DNA of 53,648 bases, taken from NCBI GenBank assembly GCA_037444305.1, contig JBBIMP010000037.1:1-53648 (forward strand), read 5' to 3'. Below, one piece after another: positions 1 to 7,876 of the stretch. The DNA is from JBBIMP01 sp037444305. Its GTDB lineage: Bacteria > Acidobacteriota > UBA6911. The position numbers were made by a program, and so were the translations under genes. The notes beneath the pieces were generated by a model that had not been told where the DNA came from, searched no databases, and was given only the letters and a program-made list of their open reading frames with translations. Position 1 is the stretch's first letter. Every line of letters begins with the position of its first letter.

Positions 1-479
1 GGCGCAGCGGGAGAATTCCGGGAGATTTCCACGCCCACCCCTGCAATTCTGCTCCTGCCAAGGAAAAGCGAACTACTATCTATGATTTCTGCGATTGTCA
101 GCTTCCGTATCTCATATGGATGCACCAATCCGGCAGTCGTGCATCCTGTGTCCCCCAGGATTGTCGGCGACGGCCGTTCTGGATCCAAACGCACCAGGCC
201 GAAATGGCGTTTCTTCTCCCGGCCGGTCAGGACGCGGTACATCTGCCAAGTCGGCTTGATTTCCCCTTCCTTCAGTCGGTAGCCCGCATCGGTCTTGCAG
301 ATTGTGGCCGCCGGCTCATCGGCCGGGATCCACGGATTGATCCGTTGCGACCTGGTGCCCAGCGAATACGGAATGACTGCTTTGACCGGGATGGGCCGAA
401 AAAGCGGTTTCGGAGGCAGGTTCATTTTGGACAAATTCCGTTGCCCACCTTCATCTTGAGTCGCTGGCAAGCTTTTCAT
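1..479 (-). pseudogene. C5-cytosine DNA methyltransferase fragment (target-recognition region and motif IX), runs off the window edge
   Basis: Open on the minus strand from an ATG at 479 (or 425) to the window edge. Residues resembling RPSPTIL, then HPYEIRKLTIAE, are the end of the target-recognition region and motif IX of 5-methylcytosine methyltransferases. The catalytic motifs (FxGxG, PCQ, ENV) are absent. The likeness stops at the Glu codon at about 89-87; the next 28 or so residues (to position 1) do not look like motif X. The missing motif X sits at 1445-1248, beginning with the matching EFKRFGSFPD. The start overlaps the 3' end of the glycosylase gene by up to 29 bp. It could instead be the beta half of a split methyltransferase such as M.AquI, but the loss of motif X argues for a broken gene. 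Confidence 0.6.
13..21. repeat. 9-bp direct repeat GAATTCCGG, left copy
   Basis: The same nine bases recur at 1437-1445. The two copies bracket the methyltransferase-glycosylase segment, as a target-site duplication would. In both copies the plus-strand reading Glu-Phe-Arg is in an open frame; the right copy continues into the peptidase fragment at 1447-1781. A chance match cannot be excluded. Confidence 0.45.
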
Positions 480-1251
480 AATATCCGCAGTGAGCTGTTG
501 CGCCACAAGCTGAACACAGTGGGTTCTTTTCAAGGCAAATGCCGCTTGAAAGCCCAAATTCCAGCGATTGCACCTGACCGTAGGCGACGAAAATTATGTC
601 AATGTAACGGATGGGATGACCCGTTGCGTCTGCAAACTTTCGTCCTTGAATAACCGTCTTGAGAAGCTGATCCTCGCTCTCGATCAGCCCCAGCCTTTTG
701 AAAATACGGCAAATCACTCTATCGGGCTTAATGACACGGAAGCCGATATCAGTCAAAACGTGGTAAGTCGTGATCCTTCCAAGGCCAGCAAAGCGATACT
801 CCAGTTCTTCTTTCAATAGCATGAGGTTTTCGAACGATTCCCGCGCCGAAAAGGAGTCTATATAGGACTGAAAGGACCCATACTCGGCAACGATGTCCTG
901 AAAGATCCTGGCATTCTCAATGCATGCCTGCACTTTTCGATTATTCTTGATCATTTTCGGGTCGCTGATGATTTCATCGACCTTGGATTTTGGATAGTTC
1001 GCAACGGTGCCGTGATCCGGAAAGTATCGGAAGAGCAAGTCTAGTTTGGAGGTTACCGTAGCAGCCTTGAATCCCGCATAGAAAATTACTTGGACAATTT
1101 CCTGGTAATAGTCGGCATCCGAAAACACTTTGCCTTCGAAATGCTTGTATTCATCTAGGTTGGCGCGAATCTTTTCAGGCGGGAGAGTGACGGAACCCGC
1201 CTTGATCAAGGAAGACTCGAATCGCTCAAAGATGGCCTTGTAGTCTCTCAT
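451..1251 (-). CDS. HhH-GPD superfamily DNA glycosylase with [4Fe-4S] cluster loop, methyltransferase-linked
   Basis: 266 residues. The C-terminus has C239-x6-C246-x2-C249-x5-C255, the exact spacing of the iron-sulfur cluster loop of endonuclease III and MutY. A helix-hairpin-helix element (AGLGRITTYHVL, about 155-166) is followed by Asp177 in KPDRV, the expected catalytic aspartate. The position of the endonuclease III catalytic Lys is Ile160, so a monofunctional glycosylase without AP-lyase activity is likely. Its ATG overlaps the stop of the methyltransferase fragment at 1248 (ATGA), so the two were translated together. Glycosylases paired with C5 methyltransferases, such as MIG of Methanothermobacter, repair G:T mismatches left by 5-methylcytosine deamination; that role is inferred here. 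It looks intact although its methyltransferase is broken. Confidence 0.75.
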   Translation of the reverse strand: MRDYKAIFERFESSLIKAGSVTLPPEKIRANLDEYKHFEGKVFSDADYYQEIVQVIFYAGFKAATVTSKLDLLFRYFPDHGTVANYPKSKVDEIISDPKMIKNNRKVQACIENARIFQDIVAEYGSFQSYIDSFSARESFENLMLLKEELEYRFAGLGRITTYHVLTDIGFRVIKPDRVICRIFKRLGLIESEDQLLKTVIQGRKFADATGHPIRYIDIIFVAYGQVQSLEFGLSSGICLEKNPLCSACGATAHCGYYEKLASDSR

Positions 1252-1445
1252 ATCTGGACCTCACCCTCATTGGACCTGCCCTGGCAATGCAACGGACGCA
1301 TTATCAGGAAATGGGGGCGAATACGTAAAGCGACTGCCATCATAAAAAGGGGAGGAACGGAGTTACCAATCTGTCGGATGCCCTCTTCAAAGGCCCCGGC
1401 GAAGGCAAATTTGTCGGGGAAGGATCCAAACCGCTTGAATTCCGG
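1248..1445 (-). pseudogene. C5-cytosine DNA methyltransferase C-terminal fragment (motif X)
   Basis: Minus-strand reading from 1445 gives EFKRFGSFPDKF, then EEGIRQIGNSVPPLF and a short tail. This is motif X and the C-terminal helix of 5-methylcytosine methyltransferases. The frame stays open up to 1478 and a little beyond, but residues before EFKR have no methyltransferase likeness, and no catalytic domain lies upstream. The homology begins at the GAATTC of the right 9-bp repeat. The stop codon overlaps the start of the glycosylase (ATGA). With the piece at 1-479 it makes up the C-terminal part of one methyltransferase in permuted order. Confidence 0.65.
1437..1445. repeat. 9-bp direct repeat GAATTCCGG, right copy
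   Basis: Second copy of the repeat at 13-21. It is the exact border between methyltransferase-like sequence (minus strand, left) and peptidase-like sequence (plus strand, right), which is why it is recorded as a probable junction. Confidence 0.45.
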
Positions 1446-1446
1446 A

Positions 1447-1781
1447 AAGGTGGAACGTCTGAACACCCACTTAACCACTGGGGAACATGGAATGCCGTTG
1501 GAGGGGTGTTAAGCATCACCGAGGAGTTTAATCGCACAACCGGCAAGACACCGCATGTTAATGACATGAGCATGCCCTGGGGTGGCAGGTTCGACCTCGG
1601 TCCCGCATATGGAGGGGTCTGGTGGGGCCCTCCACACATTGCACATATGTGGGGAAAAAACGCAGATATTCCATATTCGAAGTTGGATCCTTATAGGGAG
1701 ATCTTTCGGCAGATAGCTGAATGGTATGGAGGAAATCCTCTTGCTGAGGATACCCATTATCATCTTAGATTTGGGAACTGA
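1447..1781 (+). pseudogene. C-terminal fragment of a secreted M15/M74-like metallopeptidase or lysin
   Basis: The plus-strand frame is open from the repeat at 1437 to a TGA at 1779-1781; the first possible internal start is the GTG at 1506. It reads EHPLNHWGTWNAV, then NDMSMPWGGRFDL, then HIAHMWGKNADI. The H-x2-G-x3-D spacing in HMWGKNAD is that of the zinc site of M15/VanX-type D-Ala-D-Ala peptidases, and the NDMS-PWGG-FD stretch recalls secreted proteins I have seen carrying this fold. The N-terminal part is missing at the junction. A gene for a secreted protein follows after 14 bp behind a good ribosome binding site, so the two probably formed an operon. Assignment of the family is by motif only. 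Confidence 0.45.
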
Positions 1782-1795
1782 GGGAGGGTATAGGC

Positions 1796-2734
1796 ATGAA
1801 GCATTTGCTGACAATTTTCATTTTTGCAACGGTTGCCATGGCCCAAGGCCAGCAGCCCCCCAAGAAATTCGAGTTCAAGGTGGAAAAAGTGAATCCGCGT
1901 CCTCCGGCGGAGCCGGAGGAGGGCGACAAATTCGAAATCGATCCGTCCACCGGGGATCTGTTAATCGAATACAAGGATCGGAGCGGCAAGGTAGCTAAAG
2001 TCAGAATCGAAAAGGCTACGAAGGTCAAGCCGGAACTGACGGTCAGCTATCAGATGGTGGGGCCGGACCTGGTCCGGTATACCTACACGCTCGAAAACAA
2101 GCCCGGCGCCAGGCAAGACATTGAGATGTTCGCTATAGCGACGGATAATCCGGGCATGCTCAAAAATGCCACAACGCCCATGGGGTGGTGGATTTTGGGG
2201 CCCTCCCTGCCTGGTTCGGGCAATCCTGGTTATGCTTGGGCGGCGCAACTTGATGCGGTCCGTGAGGGTTTGCGCCCCGGCAAGAGTCGGGTCTCATTCT
2301 CATTCGATGCCCCGGCGCTTCCAGGCCTGGGTGCGGTTTATGTTCGCGGACTGGTGCCCATACAAATCATCGATATCGACAGCATGAGCGAATGGTTGTC
2401 GGACAGAATATACGAGGCAAGACGCTTCGAGAACAACAGCGTCCGCCCCAAAACGGTCGGCCCCAAGATCGGCATCCAGCCACAGCTTCCATCCGAGAGC
2501 ATTCTCACCGCCATCGGTTCGGAGTTGATGGCAGCCATGACCGACCCGGAGTTTGAAGACGTAAGGGCCGAGATCCTGGAACTGAGAAGCTCCCAGTTCT
2601 GGAATGACGTCGGGCGCGTTGGCGAGCTGAGGTCGGCCGTCTCCGTCAAGGGGAGGACGCCGCTGCAGAGGCAATTTTTCCAGGCCATCGCATTCGGCCT
2701 GGATCATGTGGCCGCCAGGAACAAAAGGCCGTAG
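1796..2734 (+). CDS. Secreted protein of unknown function
   Basis: 312 residues with a short signal peptide (MKHLLTIFIFATVAMAQGQ) and a GGGAGGG-like ribosome binding site. After a charged, Pro/Glu-rich linker comes a beta-rich domain (about 55-190) with several aromatic and Gly/Pro turns (TPMGWWILGPS), then an alpha-helical C-terminal third. No catalytic motif is recognisable. It directly follows the truncated peptidase at 1447-1781, so an exported accessory or cell-surface role is possible. I do not recognise the family. Confidence 0.6.
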   Translation: MKHLLTIFIFATVAMAQGQQPPKKFEFKVEKVNPRPPAEPEEGDKFEIDPSTGDLLIEYKDRSGKVAKVRIEKATKVKPELTVSYQMVGPDLVRYTYTLENKPGARQDIEMFAIATDNPGMLKNATTPMGWWILGPSLPGSGNPGYAWAAQLDAVREGLRPGKSRVSFSFDAPALPGLGAVYVRGLVPIQIIDIDSMSEWLSDRIYEARRFENNSVRPKTVGPKIGIQPQLPSESILTAIGSELMAAMTDPEFEDVRAEILELRSSQFWNDVGRVGELRSAVSVKGRTPLQRQFFQAIAFGLDHVAARNKRP

Positions 2735-2889
2735 CCTGATTCCCTTTTCGGCACCCATGCAATCAGGGCATGGGTGCCAAACACCTCTGCCGGAAATTCC
2801 GACGTCACTCGGAGTGGCCGGCGCCGGACCATTGTCTTCGTTGGTCCGCGCGGCCGGCCTTCCCGAACGGGACTTGGAGCGCGGCCCCA

Positions 2890-3345
2890 TCACCAGAGCG
2901 AGTCGATCGGTTCCATCGCGAAGTTGAACAGGTGGGGTTTCTCGCAGATAAGCGCCGCCGAGAAGATGTAGAGCACATAGTCGCGCGTTTCCGCAGGCAG
3001 CCACCCTCTGGCGTAAAAGTTCCAGAAGTTTCGCTCGCGTGGATCGTTGGGCAGATGGTCGAGCCTCTCGATGATCCGCGTCTGGCCGAAGTTGTAGGAG
3101 GCGATGACCAGCAATCCCGAAGCGGCGGCTTTGGTCGAGTATAAATATGCGAGATAGCTGACCGCGGCCTGCGTGGACCGGTTCTCGTCGTGGCGCTGGT
3201 CCGAGGGGTCGTACTTCGGTTCATCCTTGAGCGGGCCGAGCGCCAGGTTGTATTCGCTCGCCGTGGAGGGGATGAACTGCCACATGCCCTTGGCGATCCC
3301 GAACCGCGTCGGCGGTCCGACCCGGGTGGAATCGAATCCGCTTTT
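2890..3345 (-). pseudogene. Lytic murein transglycosylase (SLT domain), 5'-truncated
   Basis: The minus-strand frame contains GMWQFIPSTA, then STQAAVSYLAYLY, then ASYNFGQTRI and a Tyr/Phe-rich helical end. These are the conserved stretches of SLT-type transglycosylases, which cleave peptidoglycan in the periplasm. The family's catalytic Glu sits in an ESGF motif; here the sequence reads KSGFD and everything before it is unrelated, with no export signal. The open frame runs on to 3378, but the break falls at about 3345, where helicase-like sequence begins on the other strand. Unlikely to be functional. Confidence 0.7.
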
Positions 3346-3820
3346 TCCTGCAGGGCTATGAAGAGCCAGACATGACAATATGTGCGTTGAGGTACGAAGG
3401 AAAGGACCTAAATCTCGCTTCTGCGGCTGGTAGATTGCCTTGTGGGCCTTCAGCCCCCAGCTTCAATATTCTCCGCCGCATCAAGCAGAATGCATCGGAT
3501 AGGGGCATATGGCGATTCGATGATATGTTTGCCTGGGCAGAGAGGCTGCTGGCCAAGCATCCTGAGGTTACGGAATTCGTTCGCTGGCGATTTCCTACGG
3601 TGTTCATCGACGAAATGCAGGACACCTCGGAACACCAGGGACACCTCCTGTCTGCGATTTTCCCATCTTCCTTGTGCCTGCTGTGCCAGCGCTATGGTGA
3701 CTCCAACCAGGCAATCTTCGACTATGGACAGACAAAAGCAACTACTGATCCTTTCCCGAGCGGCGATATCCGGTCCATCACAAATAGCAAACGGTTCGGA
3801 GCCGAAATAGCCCTGGGCCT
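3342..3820 (+). pseudogene. UvrD/GajB-like superfamily 1 helicase, internal fragment
   Basis: The plus-strand frame is open from the junction at about 3342 (first ATG at 3372). It carries a Walker B box, TVFIDEMQDTSEHQ, then QRYGDSNQAIFDYG and NSKRFGAEIA. This combination, particularly DEMQDTS with a GDSNQAIF motif III-like segment, is what I associate with UvrD-type helicases encoded beside OLD-family nucleases, as in the GajB subunit of Gabija defence. Walker A and the C-terminal helicase domain are missing, and similarity fades after about 3820 although the frame stays open to 4205. A remnant of a defence or repair gene; the GajB assignment is an inference. Confidence 0.6.
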
Positions 3821-4153
3821 GGGAGTCCCGCCGGATTCCCCCGCGGGGCCGGTCACGAAGCAGGCGTTTCCCGGCCCTTTGAATCGGCGGCGGGGCACAC
3901 TACCTCCTGCAATCCGGTTTGGATTTGGCAACAGATCTCGGCGCCACGAGCCGCCGCTTCAGTCGTGGCCGTCGAACTGCACGCCTGTGGCCGTCCACTC
4001 AAGGAGGACATCGGCCGGTTCCAACGTGGTGGAAGTCCGCGGCGGGGGTGAGCGTTCGGGGAGGGCCAAGAGCTTGAGCAGGTTTCCGAGACGCGGCAGA
4101 GCGCGGGCCGGCAAAAGCACGGCGCGCGGATGCCTTCCTGCCCTCGACCGGTG
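3821..4153. other. Spacer with no supported gene
   Basis: This 330-bp stretch lies between the helicase remnant and the 3' end of nifS. All frames give Arg/Pro/Ser-rich translations without start context. A minus-strand frame continuing past the nifS stop stays open for about 65 codons (to about 3959) but has no convincing start. I see no clear terminator hairpin with a T run for the operon. Confidence 0.5.
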
Positions 4154-5362
4154 CTATGCGGACTGGGCCGGGGGCCGGGGTTCGTTCTTTTCGTTGTCCC
4201 AGTAAGGCGATAGCCGACGCAGGCTGGCGACAATCCCCGGAAACACCTCGAGGATCTGGTCGACGTCCTCATCCGTGTTGTAGCGGCTGAGGCTGAAGCG
4301 GATTGAGCCGTGCACGGCCGTGAACGGCACCTTCAGGGCGCGCAGCACGTGCGACGGCTCCAGCGAGCCCGAAGTGCACGCCGAGCCGCTCGAAGCGCAG
4401 ATGCCCTCCGCGCTAAGCTGGTAGAGCATGCCCTCGCCCTCTATGTAGTGGCAGGCGATGTTGAGCGTGTTGGACAGCCGCGCCGCATTCTTCCCGTTGA
4501 CCTCCACGCAGGGGATCTTCTCCAGCAGGGCCTTCTCCAGCCGGTCCCGCAGCCGGCCGATCCGCTTTTCGTCTTCCTCACAGGTGGCGCACGACAGCTC
4601 CAGCGCCTTCGCCATCGCCACGATGTAGGGCACGTTCTCGGTCCCCGCCCGGCGCCCCCCTTCCTGGTGCCCGCCCAGCATGTAAGGCCGGCAGCGCGTC
4701 CCCTTGCGGCAGTACAGCGCCCCCACCCCCTTGGGCGCGTGAAACTTGTGCCCGGAGAAGGACAGCAGGTCCACGTCCCGCAATCCTCTCCCCAGGTCGA
4801 TCGGGAGCTTGCCCACCGTCTGCGTGGCGTCGGTGTGGAAGATGATTCCGGGATCGGTCTCCTTGGCGATGCGCGACAGCTCCTCTATCGGGAAGATCAC
4901 GCCGGTTTCGTTGTTGGCGTGCATGATGGATACGAGGAGCGTCTCCTGCGAAAGCGCGCGCACGTAGTCCGCCATGTCCAGATTCCCGCTCCCGTCCACC
5001 TCCAGGAAGGTGACCTCGTAGCCGCGGCGCTGCATGTCCCGGCAGACCTCCAGGACCGCCGGGTGTTCCACGCACGTCGTGATGATCTGGCGCCGGTTCG
5101 GGTTGGCGCGCGCGGATCCCAGAATCGCGGTGTTGTTCGCCTCGGTGGCGCACGAGGTGAAGACAAGCTCTCTCGGCTCGGCGCACCCGAGCGCGCGGGC
5201 TATGCCCTGCCGGGCTTCCTTCACCGCCTGCGCGGGCCCCTGCGCGGGCTCGTACATGGAGGATGGGTTGAAGTACTGGTCGGTGAAGTAGGGAAGCATG
5301 GCGTCGCGCACTTCCGGCGCGACCATGGTGGTGGCGTTGTTGTCGACGTAGACGATTCTCAT
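4154..5362 (-). CDS. nifS: Cysteine desulfurase NifS
   Basis: 402 residues, full length for NifS/IscS-type class V aminotransferases. It removes sulfur from L-cysteine using pyridoxal phosphate and passes it as a persulfide to a scaffold. Visible landmarks: VDNNATT at the N-terminus, HTDATQTVGK for cofactor binding, the PLP lysine Lys206 in SGHKFHAPKG, and the persulfide Cys329 in SSGSACTSG. It is the last gene of the long minus-strand operon, 16 bp after nifU. Because the operon encodes many [4Fe-4S] proteins and no nitrogenase genes are in view, its likely job is cluster supply to the Hdr/Met proteins. Confidence 0.95.
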   Translation of the reverse strand: MRIVYVDNNATTMVAPEVRDAMLPYFTDQYFNPSSMYEPAQGPAQAVKEARQGIARALGCAEPRELVFTSCATEANNTAILGSARANPNRRQIITTCVEHPAVLEVCRDMQRRGYEVTFLEVDGSGNLDMADYVRALSQETLLVSIMHANNETGVIFPIEELSRIAKETDPGIIFHTDATQTVGKLPIDLGRGLRDVDLLSFSGHKFHAPKGVGALYCRKGTRCRPYMLGGHQEGGRRAGTENVPYIVAMAKALELSCATCEEDEKRIGRLRDRLEKALLEKIPCVEVNGKNAARLSNTLNIACHYIEGEGMLYQLSAEGICASSGSACTSGSLEPSHVLRALKVPFTAVHGSIRFSLSRYNTDEDVDQILEVFPGIVASLRRLSPYWDNEKNEPRPPAQSA

Positions 5363-5378
5363 GCCGGCCGCCCCGCCT

Positions 5379-6338
5379 TCAGACCTGGATCACCCGGATC
5401 TGCTCATCCACCTGCTCTTTCAGCGTACGCTCGATCATCATCTTCAGCGTCTGCCCGGCGCCCATGCAGCCCGAGCAGGCGCCCTTCAGCCGGCAATAAA
5501 CCAGCTTGTCCTTGATGTCGACGATCTCCGTGTCGCCGCCATCCATGCGCAGCATCGGCCGGATGTACTCCTCCACGACCTTCTCCACCTTCTTGGCGAA
5601 CTGGTACGGAGACAGCGCCGACTCTTCCGCCGCCTCGGCCGGGCGGCCCGCCAGCGGCCCGATCTCCGCCAAGCCTGCCGGGGCCTTCCCTTCCCAGATT
5701 TCATCCAGCAGATCCTGGAGACCGCCGGGCTCGTGATGGCAGGACATGCAGCCGCCGCCGGCCTTGACCGCATTGGTGATCTCGGGGATAGTGCGGAGGT
5801 TCAGTTCCTTGATCTTCCGCCGCAGGTAAGGCTCGCTGAGCGAGAAGCACTTGCAGACGACCCGGCCTTCCTCCATCTCCTTGTCGCGGATGTCGATCCC
5901 CAGCATTTTCAGGTCGACGCCCCGGCGCTGCGCCCAGTTGAAGACCGCAGCCTCGAGCGCCTCGGCGCCCATCACCGAACAGTGGATCTTCTGCTCCGGC
6001 AGCCCGTTGAGGTATTCGACGATATCTTTGTTCTGGATCTTGAGCGCCTCGATCGGCGTGTATTTCCCGGCTTCGATCAGCGCACACAGCGCCTCGGACG
6101 AGGCGATGGCGGAAGTGCAGCCGAAGGTGAGGTAGCGCGCCTCGGTGATGATGTCCTTCGTGGGATCAGAGGCGTGCCGCTTGACCCGGAAGGTGAAGCG
6201 CAGCGCGTCGCCGCACGCGATGGAGCCGTGCTCGCCCAGCCCGTCCGGTTTTTCGATTTCGCCCAGGTGCGTGCCCGGCCTTCCGTGCACCGCATCCATG
6301 AACAACTGCTTCGTTTTCTCGCTGTACTCCCAACCCAT
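5379..6338 (-). CDS. nifU: Fe-S cluster scaffold NifU (three-domain)
   Basis: 319 residues from the ATG at 6338, chosen because GGAGG lies 6 bases upstream; a TTG at 6344 is the next alternative. Domain order matches classical NifU: an IscU-like scaffold with Cys42, Asp44, Cys74 and Cys120; a central BFD-like [2Fe-2S] domain with Cys162, Cys164, Cys197 and Cys200; and a C-terminal Nfu domain with Cys288-x2-Cys291 in ACSGCMG. It assembles clusters with NifS, encoded next. Full-length NifU is typical of nitrogen fixers and of various anaerobes that use it for general cluster assembly; the latter fits here. Confidence 0.95.
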   Translation of the reverse strand: MGWEYSEKTKQLFMDAVHGRPGTHLGEIEKPDGLGEHGSIACGDALRFTFRVKRHASDPTKDIITEARYLTFGCTSAIASSEALCALIEAGKYTPIEALKIQNKDIVEYLNGLPEQKIHCSVMGAEALEAAVFNWAQRRGVDLKMLGIDIRDKEMEEGRVVCKCFSLSEPYLRRKIKELNLRTIPEITNAVKAGGGCMSCHHEPGGLQDLLDEIWEGKAPAGLAEIGPLAGRPAEAAEESALSPYQFAKKVEKVVEEYIRPMLRMDGGDTEIVDIKDKLVYCRLKGACSGCMGAGQTLKMMIERTLKEQVDEQIRVIQV

Positions 6339-6384
6339 GACCAACCTCCGCCTTCGTGCTGCATGGTGCCTTTGTAGAAGATAT

Positions 6385-6430
6385 CAAAATCCACCGCCAA
6401 GGCACGAAGACATCAAGGATCACAAAGGCG
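6385..6430. repeat. CCAAGGC-type dispersed repeat in the hdrCB-nifU spacer
   Basis: The spacer contains CCACCGCCAAGGCACGAAGA and then ATCAAGGATCACAAAGG, a degenerate run of CAAGG/CGAAG units about 10 bp apart. A similar run (GGCGCCAAGACGGAAGG, then CACCAAGACGG) lies at 30812-30844 in another spacer. Such short runs are common as dispersed intergenic repeats in some bacterial lineages; no function is visible. Confidence 0.4.
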
Positions 6431-6443
6431 ATCCTCGAGACAC

Positions 6444-7853
6444 TCACATAAGCTTTCTGCTGCGCAAAAACGGCCGCGGATCCACCAGGTTCTTCTCCAG
6501 CGCCGCCTTGTCGGCCAGGCCGAGGGCGATGGCGATCAGCTGCGTGAAGTACAGGACCGGCATCGGCTCCGCCAGCTTCATCTGAAACTGCCGCGCATCC
6601 AGGTTCGTGTGGCAGAGCGGGCACGCAACGGCGATTACGTCCGCGCCCGATTCGCGCGCGTGATCGATCAGACTGTGGCTCAGGTCGAGGACGATATCCT
6701 GGCGCGTCAGCGAGTGCGTCGCCCCGCAGCAGCTGGTCTTGTAAGACCAGTCGCGCGCCTCCGCTCCGAGCGCCTTCACCAGGTTGTCCAGCTCCATGGG
6801 ATTTTCCGGGTGGGCCGTCTCGGTCACCTCGGGGGGCCGGGAGAGCAGGCACCCGTAATAGGATACGACCTTCAACCCTGCAAGCGGCGTCTTGACCATG
6901 CCCTTGATCTTCTCGGGGCCGATTCGGCGGAAGATCGCCTCGGCCAGCGAACTCACCTTGACCGAGTCCTTGTAGACGTAGCCGATCTTCCGGTCCATCT
7001 GCTCCTTGCGCTCCTCGTGGTGGCGGATTTCGTGCTGCGCGAACTTGTGCCGGCTGAAGCAGGCCGCGCAGGGCATGACGACCTCTTCCAGTCCCGACTG
7101 CTCCACCAGGCGCAGGTTCTCGAGCGGCAGCCGCAGGGCAATCTCGGGGTCGGTGCGGTGGGCCGGCGTGCTCCCGCAGCAGAGCCATCCCTTGGGCTCG
7201 ACCAGCTTGATGCCCAGGGCTTCGCAGACGGCCAGCGTGGAGGTGTTGTACTCGATCGCCGTGGAATGCAGGGAGCAGCCGGGGTAATAGGCCACCGTGT
7301 TCCCGGAGCCGTTGACCGGCTTGACCTTCTTCGGCGCCCGCACCTTCTTCGGCAGCAGGGGCAGTTTGTTCTTGCGGATCACCTTCATGCCGAGGTCGAT
7401 GTCTTCCGTCAGCTTCCCGGTGCGCAGCTTCATCTCCGCCATCAGGCCGAGCTCGTAGGCGCGCCCCCAGAGGCGGATCTCCCGCATGAAGGCCTTGTTG
7501 AAGGCGTCGACCTCGCGGACCGGCGGCTTGATCCCGCGCTCGACCGCCTCCCGCGTAAGGAATTCCATGATCGCGGTGATGTCGAGCCCCTGCGGGCAGC
7601 GCGTGCTGCACGTCTGGCAGGAAGCGCACAGCCAGGGGGTTTCGGCCTTAAGGGCGATGTCCTCCTGCCCCAGCTGCAGCGCGCGCATTACCTGGTTGGG
7701 CTGCCAGTCGAAATACTTGGCCAGCGGGCACCCGCCCGTGCACTTCACGCACTGGTAGCAAAGATAAACGTTCTGCCCCAGCTTCTCCTTGATCTGCTGA
7801 GCCAGCCGGGCATTGATGGTCATGACCTCGGCGGTCTTCGTCTTGTCGCTCAT
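6444..7853 (-). CDS. Heterodisulfide reductase-like HdrC-HdrB fusion
   Basis: 469 residues, starting behind AGGAG. The N-terminal 110 residues are HdrC-like, with two CxxCxxCxxxCP motifs (Cys32/35/38/42 and Cys76/79/82/86) for two [4Fe-4S] clusters. The rest is HdrB-like, with two CCG domains: Cys193, Cys225-Cys226, Cys262/Cys265 and Cys335, Cys375-Cys376, Cys411/Cys414. In HdrB these bind two noncubane [4Fe-4S] clusters. All ligands are present. In methanogens HdrB reduces the CoM-CoB disulfide; in acetogen MetFV-HdrABC-MvhD operons it is an electron-transfer module of unclear substrate. It is the only HdrBC unit for three HdrA genes, 23 bp after metF. HdrC and HdrB are usually separate proteins. 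Confidence 0.9.
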   Translation of the reverse strand: MSDKTKTAEVMTINARLAQQIKEKLGQNVYLCYQCVKCTGGCPLAKYFDWQPNQVMRALQLGQEDIALKAETPWLCASCQTCSTRCPQGLDITAIMEFLTREAVERGIKPPVREVDAFNKAFMREIRLWGRAYELGLMAEMKLRTGKLTEDIDLGMKVIRKNKLPLLPKKVRAPKKVKPVNGSGNTVAYYPGCSLHSTAIEYNTSTLAVCEALGIKLVEPKGWLCCGSTPAHRTDPEIALRLPLENLRLVEQSGLEEVVMPCAACFSRHKFAQHEIRHHEERKEQMDRKIGYVYKDSVKVSSLAEAIFRRIGPEKIKGMVKTPLAGLKVVSYYGCLLSRPPEVTETAHPENPMELDNLVKALGAEARDWSYKTSCCGATHSLTRQDIVLDLSHSLIDHARESGADVIAVACPLCHTNLDARQFQMKLAEPMPVLYFTQLIAIALGLADKAALEKNLVDPRPFLRSRKLM

Positions 7854-7876
7854 TGCTGTTCTCCTGCAAACTCCTT

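Noticed and set aside
120..653. Plus-strand frame of 177 codons at the left end
   Set aside because: It is opposite the glycosylase and methyltransferase fragment, which have clear motifs, and shows none itself.
3953..4153. Possible readthrough extension of NifS for about 65 codons
   Set aside because: NifS is already full length, there is no recoding signal, and the extension has no recognisable domain.
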